From positions 1-6,140 of the forward strand of contig JAGLLQ010000409.1 in assembly GCA_023140455.1 (NCBI GenBank): a stretch of DNA of 6,140 bases, given 5' to 3'. A program made the position numbers and the translations under genes. Within the stretch, counting starts at the first letter, position 1; every line of letters starts with the position of its first letter. Shown one piece after another: positions 1-5,400 of the stretch. A model generated the notes under the pieces. The model saw nothing but the letters and a program-made list of their open reading frames with translations. It did not search any database and had not been told where the DNA came from. The stretch comes from Desulfobacteraceae bacterium (GTDB taxonomy: Bacteria > Desulfobacterota > Desulfobacteria > Desulfobacterales > Desulfobacteraceae).

Positions 1-335
1 TGCCGGCCTGTATTGCAGCCTGTCCTGAAGATGTACAGACTATTGGACCAAGAAATGAAATAATTAAGCAGGCAAAAAAACTTGCCAAAGAAACAAATGG
101 CTTTGTCTACGGTGAAAATGAAAATGGCGGCACCAATACTATTTATGTATCTCCTGTACGTTTTGAGCAATTAAATGAAGCGATTGAAAAAGGCAAAGGC
201 AAACCTCATCTGAATAAAGTTAAAGACATGATGGCTTTGGGAAACAACCTTGCTCTTGCAATGCTAATAGCACCAGTTGCCGGTGCTGCAGCCGCATTTG
301 GAAAATTTTACAAAACAACAAAAGAGGAGAAATAA
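1..335 (+). CDS. Formate dehydrogenase iron-sulfur (beta) subunit, C-terminal fragment
   Basis: This is the last 110 codons of a gene that begins before the window; the frame starts at base 3 and ends in TAA at 333-335. Visible residues 1-10 hold a CxxxCP motif (PACIAACP), the end of a ferredoxin-type 4Fe-4S binding domain of the kind found in FdnH/FdoH and related four-cluster electron-transfer subunits. Residues 35-52 (VYGE...GGT...IYVSPV) match the conserved stretch that follows this domain in that family. Residues 79-100 form a hydrophobic, Ala/Gly-rich helix followed by a lysine-rich tail, which fits the single C-terminal membrane anchor of FdnH-type subunits. By family knowledge, it carries electrons from the molybdenum/tungsten catalytic subunit to the membrane cytochrome. 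The next gene, a cytochrome-b-like protein 5 nt downstream, and the nearby fdhD support formate dehydrogenase over other molybdopterin oxidoreductases or hydrogenases, which share this subunit type. The catalytic subunit should lie upstream. Confidence 0.82.
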   Translation, partial: PACIAACPEDVQTIGPRNEIIKQAKKLAKETNGFVYGENENGGTNTIYVSPVRFEQLNEAIEKGKGKPHLNKVKDMMALGNNLALAMLIAPVAGAAAAFGKFYKTTKEEK

Positions 336-340
336 TACAA

Positions 341-787
341 ATGCAAAGAAAAATACTACAAGTTATATATTCAATTGCCATTTTCTTTCTTGCTCTTACA
401 GGTTTCGGTCAGATGCCTATCTATAAAAGATACTATATCGCTGATATTCCTTACTTAGAATGGCTTAGCAAATTCTATATAACAAATGCTGTCCACTACA
501 TTGCTGCAATAGTTTTAATCACGCTTGCCTTTTATATTATTTTTGACATTATCATAAATAAAAAAACAATAGAAATTACTCCGTCAGGCTATGCAAAAAT
601 TGTCATGCTCTCTGGACTTATGGTTACTGGAATTTTGATACTGATCAAAAATTTCACAGGCACACCCTTTTCTCCAAATTTTATTATTGTTATTGATATA
701 ACTCATATAATATTCTGCATGGCTTTATTGATTTACAGCCTGCATACGCTCTTAACAAAACAAAAAGGGATTATGCATAATTTTTAG
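341..787 (+). CDS. Small cytochrome-b-like membrane subunit of formate dehydrogenase (gamma-type)
   Basis: A 148-residue integral membrane protein with four predicted helices, at about residues 5-23, 48-70, 85-103 and 114-136. Its order matches the gamma subunit (FdnI type) of formate dehydrogenase-N: helix 1 ends in a TG motif (T20-G21), helix 2 carries H52 (VHYIAA), and helix 4 carries H122 and H135, 13 residues apart. These are the expected places for heme b ligands. In E. coli FdnI helix 1 also has a heme ligand (H18); counting back from the shared Gly, the equivalent here is Q7, and helix 1 has no His. At 148 residues it is shorter than FdnI (about 217), lacking most of the N- and C-terminal cytoplasmic parts. 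It starts 5 nt after the iron-sulfur subunit; its ribosome site is probably GAGGAG at 324-329, inside the end of that gene. Likely role: accept electrons from the Fe-S subunit and reduce quinone or a periplasmic carrier. The cytochrome-like nature is quite sure, the number of hemes is not. Confidence 0.75.
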   Translation: MQRKILQVIYSIAIFFLALTGFGQMPIYKRYYIADIPYLEWLSKFYITNAVHYIAAIVLITLAFYIIFDIIINKKTIEITPSGYAKIVMLSGLMVTGILILIKNFTGTPFSPNFIIVIDITHIIFCMALLIYSLHTLLTKQKGIMHNF

Positions 788-804
788 AAACTATAGCTGT
801 AGAA

Positions 805-2541
805 TTATGACTTAGCAGATTTCAACCTATCAAGGCTTTCTTTTGCAAACGATATTGTCGGATCAATTTGCAGCGCCATTTCATAATATTCAATTGCAGC
901 TTTTGTCTTGCCCAAATCCCGGTAATTTGAGGCAACATTAGCATAATCAATGGCTGAACTTGGATCAATCGCAATAATCTTTTTAAAACTCTTAATAGCT
1001 TGTTCATGGTTTTTCATTTTAAAATGACAAAAACCAATAAGATTATGAATATCAGTTCGCTGTTCATCAATTGCTTCGCCCTTGGCAAGCACTGTTAGTG
1101 CTTCCTCATACCGCTCCATATCTTTCAGACAAAGTCCGGTGTAGGAACAAATATCAGGAAGATTCATTTTTGCAGGCTCAAGACTGAGAGCTTTTTCAAA
1201 ATACTTAAGCGCGTTAGTATTGTCATTAAGTGAAAGAAGAGAAAATCCTTTATAAAAATTAGTATAATATTGATCAGGGATAAGTTTCTCTATTTCATTA
1301 AGTTTTACAAGAGCCTTTGCCGGATCAAAATTTTCAGTAATCAATCTTGCTGAAAACATTCCGATACTTGCATCAACAGCACGTTCTCTAAAATGTGCTC
1401 CGGGGATTATGGTGTAAAATGCAGGGATTTGAAGCCCTTTATGCATAACATCAATCAAAATCACATCCATGCCTTTTTTTGAAAGGGCTGAAACAAGGTT
1501 CTCAACTTCTGTTTTAATATTATCATTGGATTGATCAGGTAAATCATTAACAGATATGAGTTTATTTGGATGCGTAATATATTCTGCCTCTTTAAATGAG
1601 GTAAACTTGGGCAAACCACTTGCAACAAAATTAGAACCAGTATTAAAATCACCTGCAAGCTGTGCTGTTTCGCTAAGCGCACGGCTCAATGCTTTTTCCG
1701 GATTTGGTGTAGTACCGGCTGTCCAGACAATTTCACTCAAAACAGGGAATGTGGTTTTATCATAGGCCATAACCCCCACAGTAGGTATACCCATATCCTG
1801 GGAAAAATCTGAAATATGAAGAGATATCCCTGCTTTATTATATTTTGCAAGCATTTCTTTAACCATTGAATCTGTTGCAGATGCAGGGTCAATTCCATTA
1901 ACATTCAATTTACCCTGGCTGATAAGTGAAGAAGTATGGCGTTCCACAACCTCGCATATTCCCTGGCTGATAGCCTCCTCAGCACAGTTCCCGGCACATG
2001 GACCATTAAATTCATTTATCATATAAAACCAGTTAAACGGAACAAAGACTTCCTTTTTTTGGGTAAGATTATAACCTTGAGTCCATTTTAAAGGAAGACT
2101 CTCAAAAATCTTTCTTTTCGCATCAATATCACCGCCTTCATCATGCACTGACTGCAGTATCATGGAGAATGGCAATGTCTTATCTTTCATATTTTTATAG
2201 GTATCTGTTATAAAATTATCAGGATTATTCACAAAACTGAAAAAACTAAACCTTTCAGCAAGTTCCATCACTGCACTTGCTTCTGCCTGCTCTGGAGTTG
2301 CGCCCTTGCCCATCTGTTTATTAGTTCCTATAACATCTTTTGCATCTGAGCCGCATTCACTGAAAAAAACAGGAATATCAAGCCTGCCATTATCTATTCT
2401 TTCTGTTTTGCTTAAAATATTAAGATTCAGTTTAGCTGATTTTTCCTTAAACCTGTCAACAGTCTTTTGAGGGGAAATAATCTTATCCTGATCAAGTGTC
2501 TCTGTTTTCAGGGCATCCTTTAATTCTACTTTGAAACTCAT
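805..2541 (-). CDS. ycaO: YcaO-family ATP-dependent cyclodehydratase-like protein with C-terminal TPRs
   Basis: A 578-residue protein. Residues about 25-405 form a YcaO domain, residues about 425-563 four tetratricopeptide repeats (around 425-458, 463-492, 496-528 and 530-563, each ending in a DP/EP-like turn). The nucleotide and Mg-binding residues known from E. coli YcaO can be placed by motif: SxxxExxER at S89/E93/E96/R97; N185, E189, E197, E200 and R201 in the second Glu-rich helix with the same spacing as in E. coli; and R287 in ALSRALSETAQ. All are present, so it should bind and use ATP. YcaO enzymes phosphorylate a peptide backbone amide for azoline or thioamide formation; E. coli YcaO assists RimO in methylthiolating ribosomal protein S12. 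The Pro-rich C-terminus of azoline-forming YcaOs is absent and no TOMM precursor or dehydrogenase is nearby, which argues against a bacteriocin-type cluster. Ribosome site GGAG (complement of 2548-2551) lies 6 nt before the ATG. It converges on the formate dehydrogenase operon and diverges from fdhD. The substrate is unknown; TPRs suggest protein recognition. Confidence 0.88.
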   Translation of the reverse strand: MSFKVELKDALKTETLDQDKIISPQKTVDRFKEKSAKLNLNILSKTERIDNGRLDIPVFFSECGSDAKDVIGTNKQMGKGATPEQAEASAVMELAERFSFFSFVNNPDNFITDTYKNMKDKTLPFSMILQSVHDEGGDIDAKRKIFESLPLKWTQGYNLTQKKEVFVPFNWFYMINEFNGPCAGNCAEEAISQGICEVVERHTSSLISQGKLNVNGIDPASATDSMVKEMLAKYNKAGISLHISDFSQDMGIPTVGVMAYDKTTFPVLSEIVWTAGTTPNPEKALSRALSETAQLAGDFNTGSNFVASGLPKFTSFKEAEYITHPNKLISVNDLPDQSNDNIKTEVENLVSALSKKGMDVILIDVMHKGLQIPAFYTIIPGAHFRERAVDASIGMFSARLITENFDPAKALVKLNEIEKLIPDQYYTNFYKGFSLLSLNDNTNALKYFEKALSLEPAKMNLPDICSYTGLCLKDMERYEEALTVLAKGEAIDEQRTDIHNLIGFCHFKMKNHEQAIKSFKKIIAIDPSSAIDYANVASNYRDLGKTKAAIEYYEMALQIDPTISFAKESLDRLKSAKS

Positions 2542-2591
2542 TTTAATCTCCAGTCTTTTATTCTTTCCAAAGCTTCCAATAAAGCTTTCAT
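2538..2591 (-). CDS. Possible 17-codon leader ORF overlapping the ycaO start
   Basis: On the minus strand an ATG at 2591-2589 opens a frame encoding MKALLEALERIKDWRLK, ending in TGA at 2540-2538. This TGA overlaps the ycaO ATG (2541-2539) as ATGA, the arrangement typical of translational coupling, and the ycaO ribosome site lies inside this frame. The peptide would be a Leu/Glu/Lys-rich amphipathic helix. The frame remains open upstream for 18 more codons (to a TAA), with a GTG as the only other plausible start, so the peptide could be about 27 residues. No good ribosome site precedes the ATG; the nearest AGAGG is too far away. It could be a real leader peptide, the remnant of a small gene, or chance. 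Confidence 0.3.
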   Translation of the reverse strand: MKALLEALERIKDWRLK

Positions 2592-2673
2592 TTTTTTAAA
2601 ATTATTGTCCTCTAATATCACATTCCAGCATTTATTTCCTTGACTTTATTCTGAGTTATATTAATTTCATCTT
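2542..2673. promoter_or_regulatory. Divergent intergenic region between ycaO and fdhD
   Basis: Promoters for both divergent genes must lie here if each is transcribed on its own. On the plus strand TTGACT at 2640-2645 resembles a -35 box, but the TATTAA at 2659-2664 that could act as a -10 is only 13 bp away, too close for a standard sigma-70 promoter. Two copies of the palindromic word AAAGCTT (2569-2575 and 2581-2588) sit 12 bp apart near ycaO and could be a regulator site, though they also fall inside the possible leader ORF. No confident promoter can be assigned. Confidence 0.3.
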
Positions 2674-3480
2674 ATGAATTATGATAAAATGCTTAAAAAA
2701 CATAACACTGTTTATCTGCTCTCCGGGGAACAGACATCAACAGACCGAGAACTTATCAGGGAAGAACCGTTATCCATAAATATACAGGGTGAAAATTATG
2801 CTGTAATAATGCGTACGCCGGGATATGAAAAAGCCCATGCAGCCGGTTTCTGCTTGGCAGAAGGCATTATTGATACACCTTCAGATATTCTTGATATTGC
2901 TCTTTGTGATGGTGATGACTCCAATGTTGTTGCAGTAAAACTAACCCAGAAGCGGAGTGAAAAAATCCCTCAGCTTCTTACTAAAAAAAGCTATATAAGC
3001 CAGACAGGCTGTGGCTTATGCGGAAGAGAAATAATTGATGATCTGACAAACAATCTTACATATCTGAAACCATCATTTAACATATCCTTCACTCAGGCAA
3101 TGAGTATTGTTGCCCAGATGAAAGATATCCAAAAATTAAGGAAAAGATGTTTCTCCTCCCATGCTGTTGCTCTGTTTAATAAAAATCAAAAAAAAATATC
3201 TGAAGCAGAAGATGTTGGCAGACATAATGCTCTTGACAAAACTATTGGAGCTTTATTCCTTGAAAACAATCTTAATGATGCGTCCATTGCACTTCTATCT
3301 TCCAGAGCAAGCTATGAAATGGTTCAAAAATGCGCCCGCGCAAAAATTGAACTGATAATAAGTATGGCAAGACCAACTGCTCTTGCTGTTGAATTAGGTG
3401 AAAATATTGGAATAACCCTGGCCTCGGTGCGGGATAATGGATTATATGTTTTCACAGAGAAATCAAGGATTACTCTATAA
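2674..3480 (+). CDS. fdhD: Formate dehydrogenase accessory sulfurtransferase FdhD
   Basis: A 268-residue protein matching FdhD over its whole length (E. coli FdhD has 277). In E. coli FdhD passes sulfur from the cysteine desulfurase IscS to the bis-MGD molybdenum cofactor before it enters formate dehydrogenase, which is needed for activity; it is cytoplasmic. Seen here: the EEPLSI start of the fold (30-35), the catalytic CxxC as TGCGLCG with C113 and C116 (E. coli CGVC, C121/C124), the cofactor-binding EDVGRHNALDK block at 179-189, the SSRASYEMVQK block at 209-219, and the ARPTALAVELG segment near 232-242. All signature residues are intact. The ATG at 2674 is the first possible start after an in-frame TAA at 2662-2664, and no Shine-Dalgarno sequence precedes it. 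It lies head to head with ycaO; the structural formate dehydrogenase genes are on the far side of ycaO. Confidence 0.96.
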   Translation: MNYDKMLKKHNTVYLLSGEQTSTDRELIREEPLSINIQGENYAVIMRTPGYEKAHAAGFCLAEGIIDTPSDILDIALCDGDDSNVVAVKLTQKRSEKIPQLLTKKSYISQTGCGLCGREIIDDLTNNLTYLKPSFNISFTQAMSIVAQMKDIQKLRKRCFSSHAVALFNKNQKKISEAEDVGRHNALDKTIGALFLENNLNDASIALLSSRASYEMVQKCARAKIELIISMARPTALAVELGENIGITLASVRDNGLYVFTEKSRITL

Positions 3481-3490
3481 AAATTTGCAT

Positions 3491-3496
3491 TATAAT
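3491..3496 (+). promoter_or_regulatory. Possible -10 box upstream of the small membrane protein gene
   Basis: A perfect TATAAT lies 11 bp after the fdhD stop and 50 bp before the next ATG. The matching -35 region, inside the end of fdhD (about 3467-3474), fits the consensus poorly (ATTACT at best). In AT-rich DNA such a hexamer may be chance, and the small gene could be co-transcribed with fdhD. Confidence 0.25.
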
Positions 3497-3537
3497 AAAG
3501 AGTAAGGTAAATAATTAAGATAGTTAACATAGATAAT

Positions 3538-3544
3538 GGAGGGG
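3538..3544 (+). promoter_or_regulatory. Ribosome binding site of the small membrane protein gene
   Basis: GGAGGGG ends 2 nt before the ATG at 3547; its GGAG core is 5 nt away. It is the clearest evidence that the 70-codon frame downstream is translated. Confidence 0.7.
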
Positions 3545-3546
3545 AA

Positions 3547-3759
3547 ATGCGTGGCGCGCTACTGATAATTATTTTAATTACTATGCTGGTTGTTGGAATG
3601 CTTGTCATAAAAGATTACCATACTGCTTCATCAACAAATTCTTCAACAAATTCTGAAAAAACAAAAAAGGCATACATAGACAAAACTAAGCAAGCTGTCA
3701 AAACAGCAGAACAAACAACAGATACAATAAAACAAGCTGCGAAAAATCTGAACAATTAA
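3547..3759 (+). CDS. Small single-pass membrane protein of unknown function
   Basis: A 70-residue protein I do not recognise. Residues 4-21 are a strongly hydrophobic helix (Leu/Ile/Val/Met) after a short MRG N-terminus, followed by K22, which suggests an uncleaved signal anchor. A Ser/Thr/Asn linker follows (26-36), made of a tandem STNS repeat, then a Lys/Gln/Thr/Ala-rich stretch (37-70) likely to be an amphipathic helix. The topology is uncertain, but the tail is likely to lie outside or along the membrane. A strong GGAGGGG ribosome site and clean start support a real gene. It lies 66 bp after fdhD on the same strand and before the MarR operon promoter, so it may be the last gene of the fdhD unit. 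No link to formate metabolism can be shown from the sequence. Confidence 0.6.
   Translation: MRGALLIIILITMLVVGMLVIKDYHTASSTNSSTNSEKTKKAYIDKTKQAVKTAEQTTDTIKQAAKNLNN
3631..3654 (+). repeat. Perfect tandem duplication of a 12-bp unit
   Basis: TCAACAAATTCT occurs twice in direct tandem (3631-3642 and 3643-3654), encoding STNS-STNS (residues 29-36) in the linker of the small membrane protein. The copies are identical, which suggests recent slippage. The unit is a multiple of three, so the frame is kept. Confidence 0.85.
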
Positions 3760-3845
3760 ATTATAAAGTCATTAGGACTCTTTAGATAAACTTATTCAAT
3801 TGATAAACAGAGTATAGGCATAGGTGGGGGAAAATTATTTAGTTC

Positions 3846-3873
3846 TTGACAATATATTACGTATACGTAATAT
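3846..3873 (+). promoter_or_regulatory. Sigma-70-type promoter of the marR-dehydratase operon
   Basis: A consensus -35 TTGACA at 3846-3851 is followed after a 16-bp spacer by TAATAT at 3868-3873 (4 of 6 to TATAAT). Transcription would begin near 3880, leaving a leader of roughly 27 nt before the marR ATG. The spacer and the -10 are covered by a perfect palindrome, so a bound repressor would block RNA polymerase. Confidence 0.65.
3854..3873. promoter_or_regulatory. 20-bp perfect palindrome, probable MarR operator
   Basis: ATATTACGTATACGTAATAT is a perfect inverted repeat centred between 3863 and 3864, lying between the -35 and the end of the -10 of the marR promoter. MarR dimers typically bind palindromes of 16-20 bp in their own promoters. 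Position and size both fit autorepression of the operon, though binding itself is inferred. Confidence 0.7.
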
Positions 3874-3884
3874 TGGGATCAGTA

Positions 3885-3896
3885 TATTACTTAATA
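3885..3896. promoter_or_regulatory. Possible secondary half-site or weak operator
   Basis: TATTACTTAATA is a near-palindrome (five matching pairs around a CT centre) just before the marR ribosome site. Together with the two bases before it, it repeats TATATTAC (3883-3890) found at 3853-3860 in and next to the main operator, exactly 30 bp or about three helical turns away. It would lie just downstream of the predicted transcription start. The centre spacing differs from the main palindrome, so it may bind weakly or not at all. Confidence 0.35.
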
Positions 3897-3906
3897 GAGG
3901 TAAAAA

Positions 3907-4359
3907 ATGAATTTTCCGCTTCCGCCAGACTGCCCATATTATTTGATTTCCAGAGCTACGCTTACAGTCACTTCCCAATTAAAAAAGGGTTTTACTGATA
4001 AAGGCATCAACTCTATAAAACCCTCCTATCTTGGTGTTTTGCTCTCTTTATGGAATGAGGACGGGCTTAAAGCAATTGAGCTTGGGAAAAAAGCAGGGCT
4101 TGAGCCATCTACCATGACAGGACTTATAGATCGCATGGAAAGAGACGGGCTTGCAATGCGGAAGCCCGACCCCAATGACAGGAGAGCGCACAGAATTTAT
4201 CTGACTCAAAAAGGTATTGACACTGAAATTCCTGCGACTAACGTAGTATCAGAAACTCTTGAAAAAGCCTTTGGCAGTATCCCAAAAAAGGATATTGAAA
4301 CAACAAAAAATGTGCTTCGCAACATTCTTATTAATTGCGGTAAGGAGGAAATAAAATGA
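3907..4359 (+). CDS. MarR-family winged helix transcriptional regulator
   Basis: A 150-residue protein of usual MarR length. The winged helix-turn-helix spans about residues 54-102: helix LKAIELGKKAGLEPS (54-68), recognition helix TMTGLIDRMERDGLA (69-83), and the wing with the family signature DPNDRRAHRIYLT (88-100), including D91 and R92-R93. N- and C-terminal helices (about 10-32 and 110-143) would form the dimer interface and ligand pocket. MarR proteins are homodimeric, mostly repressors released by a small ligand, often a phenolic compound or an aromatic or acyl-CoA thioester. GAGG at 3897-3900 is 6 nt from the ATG. Its stop overlaps the ATG of the dehydratase subunit gene by 4 nt, so the two are translated together, and the palindrome over its own promoter suggests autorepression. 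The inducer is probably the substrate, or a CoA derivative, of the downstream enzyme; this is inference. Confidence 0.93.
   Translation: MNFPLPPDCPYYLISRATLTVTSQLKKGFTDKGINSIKPSYLGVLLSLWNEDGLKAIELGKKAGLEPSTMTGLIDRMERDGLAMRKPDPNDRRAHRIYLTQKGIDTEIPATNVVSETLEKAFGSIPKKDIETTKNVLRNILINCGKEEIK
4341..4348 (+). promoter_or_regulatory. Strong ribosome binding site inside the end of marR
   Basis: TAAGGAGG lies 7 nt before the ATG at 4356, near-ideal for 16S pairing. It is far stronger than the site in front of marR, so the enzyme subunit should be made in excess over the regulator from the same mRNA. It also fixes the start, which overlaps the marR stop (ATGA). Confidence 0.85.
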
Positions 4360-5399
4360 ATGGAAAAATTGGATTTACCTGTGCTTATACACCAGTTCCT
4401 TTAATTGAAGCTGCAGGATTCTCCCCCTATAGAATTTTCCCTGAATCAAAAGCGCCGGATCAGGCAGGACACCTGCTTCACGACAATTTATGTCCCCACA
4501 TTAAAAGAGTCCTTGACCGCGCCCTTGCAGATGATCTGCCAGATCTTGCTGGCATGGTTTTTATCAACTCCTGCGATTCCATGCGCCGCCTCGCTGATGC
4601 CTGGCATGAGGCAAGACCTGATGACAGAATAATCCTTATAGATCTTCCATCTGTCAATAGCGACTTAAGTCTTAATTATCTTGCAAAGGAATATGAACGC
4701 CTGGCTAAAACACTTTTCCAATGGAATGACAAAGCTTTTTCTTTGGCAAAGATAAAGGAAAAGATCAATACCTGGAACCTTCTCGCTGAATCAGTAAAAA
4801 GGGTTGAGAACACCATGTCTCAAAATTATTTCCCGGGATACATTTCTGAACTCCAAAAAATAATTAATACTGCTGCAACTGATTCAACTGACAAGGCACT
4901 TTCAACAATAAAAACTAAAATTGAACCTGAGACGAATGCTAAGAGTGGGTTGGCCCCTGTTTTTATTTTTGGGAATCTCCTGTTTGACCCTAAAGCGTAT
5001 GACCTGTTTGAAGAATGGAATATGCATGTAACTGCCAGTAATTTCTGCACCGGCTCAAGGTTCACTACTAAAATTGAGGTCAAAGCTGATGACAATATCT
5101 TCAGATCCCTTGCAATTTCCTACCTTAACCAAATGTCCTGTGCCAGAACCATGGATATAGAAAAGCCCGGCAGTATAGCAGAAAAAATTGTCCAACAGGC
5201 AAAAGAAAGCAACGCAAAAGGTGTTATCGGATTCACATTAAAATTCTGTGACCCGTATCTTGCGAGAATTCCAATGATCAGGCAGGCCCTTCAAAAAGAA
5301 TCCATTCCATTTCTTATGATAGAAAGTGACTGTACCATGGGCTCCATAGGGCAGCAGCAGACAAGAATAGAAGCATTTACAGAAATGCTGGGGGTATAA
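4356..5399 (+). CDS. 2-hydroxyacyl-CoA dehydratase / benzoyl-CoA reductase family subunit (HgdB/BcrC-type)
   Basis: A 347-residue protein of the HgdAB/FldBC/HadBC/BcrBC family. It opens with the family motif TCAYTPVPLIEAAGFSPYRI (8-27), followed by LCP (C46), NSCDSMRR (C73) and, near the end, GFTLKFCDPY (C298) and IPFLMIESDC...QQQTRIEAFTEML (317-345). C46, C73 and C298 have the spacing of the three cysteines that hold the [4Fe-4S] cluster in each subunit of 2-hydroxyisocaproyl-CoA dehydratase. Other cysteines are C9, C231, C262 and C326. These enzymes take one electron at very low potential from an ATP-hydrolysing activator and dehydrate 2-hydroxyacyl-CoA or, in BcrBC, reduce an aromatic ring; they are cytoplasmic and oxygen-sensitive. 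It is slightly shorter than typical members (about 370-430). It is coupled to marR and followed 1 bp later by a paralogous subunit. The substrate cannot be told from the sequence: dehydratase, ring reductase or an uncharacterised reductase are all possible. Confidence 0.88.
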   Translation: MNGKIGFTCAYTPVPLIEAAGFSPYRIFPESKAPDQAGHLLHDNLCPHIKRVLDRALADDLPDLAGMVFINSCDSMRRLADAWHEARPDDRIILIDLPSVNSDLSLNYLAKEYERLAKTLFQWNDKAFSLAKIKEKINTWNLLAESVKRVENTMSQNYFPGYISELQKIINTAATDSTDKALSTIKTKIEPETNAKSGLAPVFIFGNLLFDPKAYDLFEEWNMHVTASNFCTGSRFTTKIEVKADDNIFRSLAISYLNQMSCARTMDIEKPGSIAEKIVQQAKESNAKGVIGFTLKFCDPYLARIPMIRQALQKESIPFLMIESDCTMGSIGQQQTRIEAFTEMLGV

Positions 5400-5400
5400 T

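Noticed and set aside
788..804. Possible terminator between the convergent fdh operon and ycaO
   Set aside because: Only a CTATAGCTGTAG near-palindrome is present, with no room for a loop and no T-run; it would not form a stable hairpin.
805..2541. YcaO as part of a thiazole/oxazole-modified peptide (TOMM) cluster
   Set aside because: No precursor peptide with a Cys/Ser/Thr-rich core, no FMN dehydrogenase, no E1-like partner and no transporter is present, and the C-terminus has TPRs instead of the Pro-rich tail.
2605..2634. A 9-codon ATG frame (MLECDIRGQ) on the minus strand upstream of ycaO, preceded by AAGGAA
   Set aside because: Too short and without conservation data; it overlaps the extended leader frame in another frame and cannot be told from chance.
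3324..3608. A 94-codon minus-strand frame over the end of fdhD and the start of the small membrane gene
   Set aside because: It is antisense to the certain fdhD coding region, has no ribosome site and resembles no protein family; most likely a shadow.
3765..3783. Hairpin AAAGTC/GGACTCTTT after the small membrane protein gene
   Set aside because: The stem is short, needs a 2-nt bulge, is AT-rich and lacks a following T-tract, so it is not a convincing terminator.
3785..3808. Direct repeat GATAAAC (3785-3791 and 3802-3808) upstream of the marR promoter
   Set aside because: Seven-base matches are easily found by chance in AT-rich DNA and nothing ties them to a regulator.
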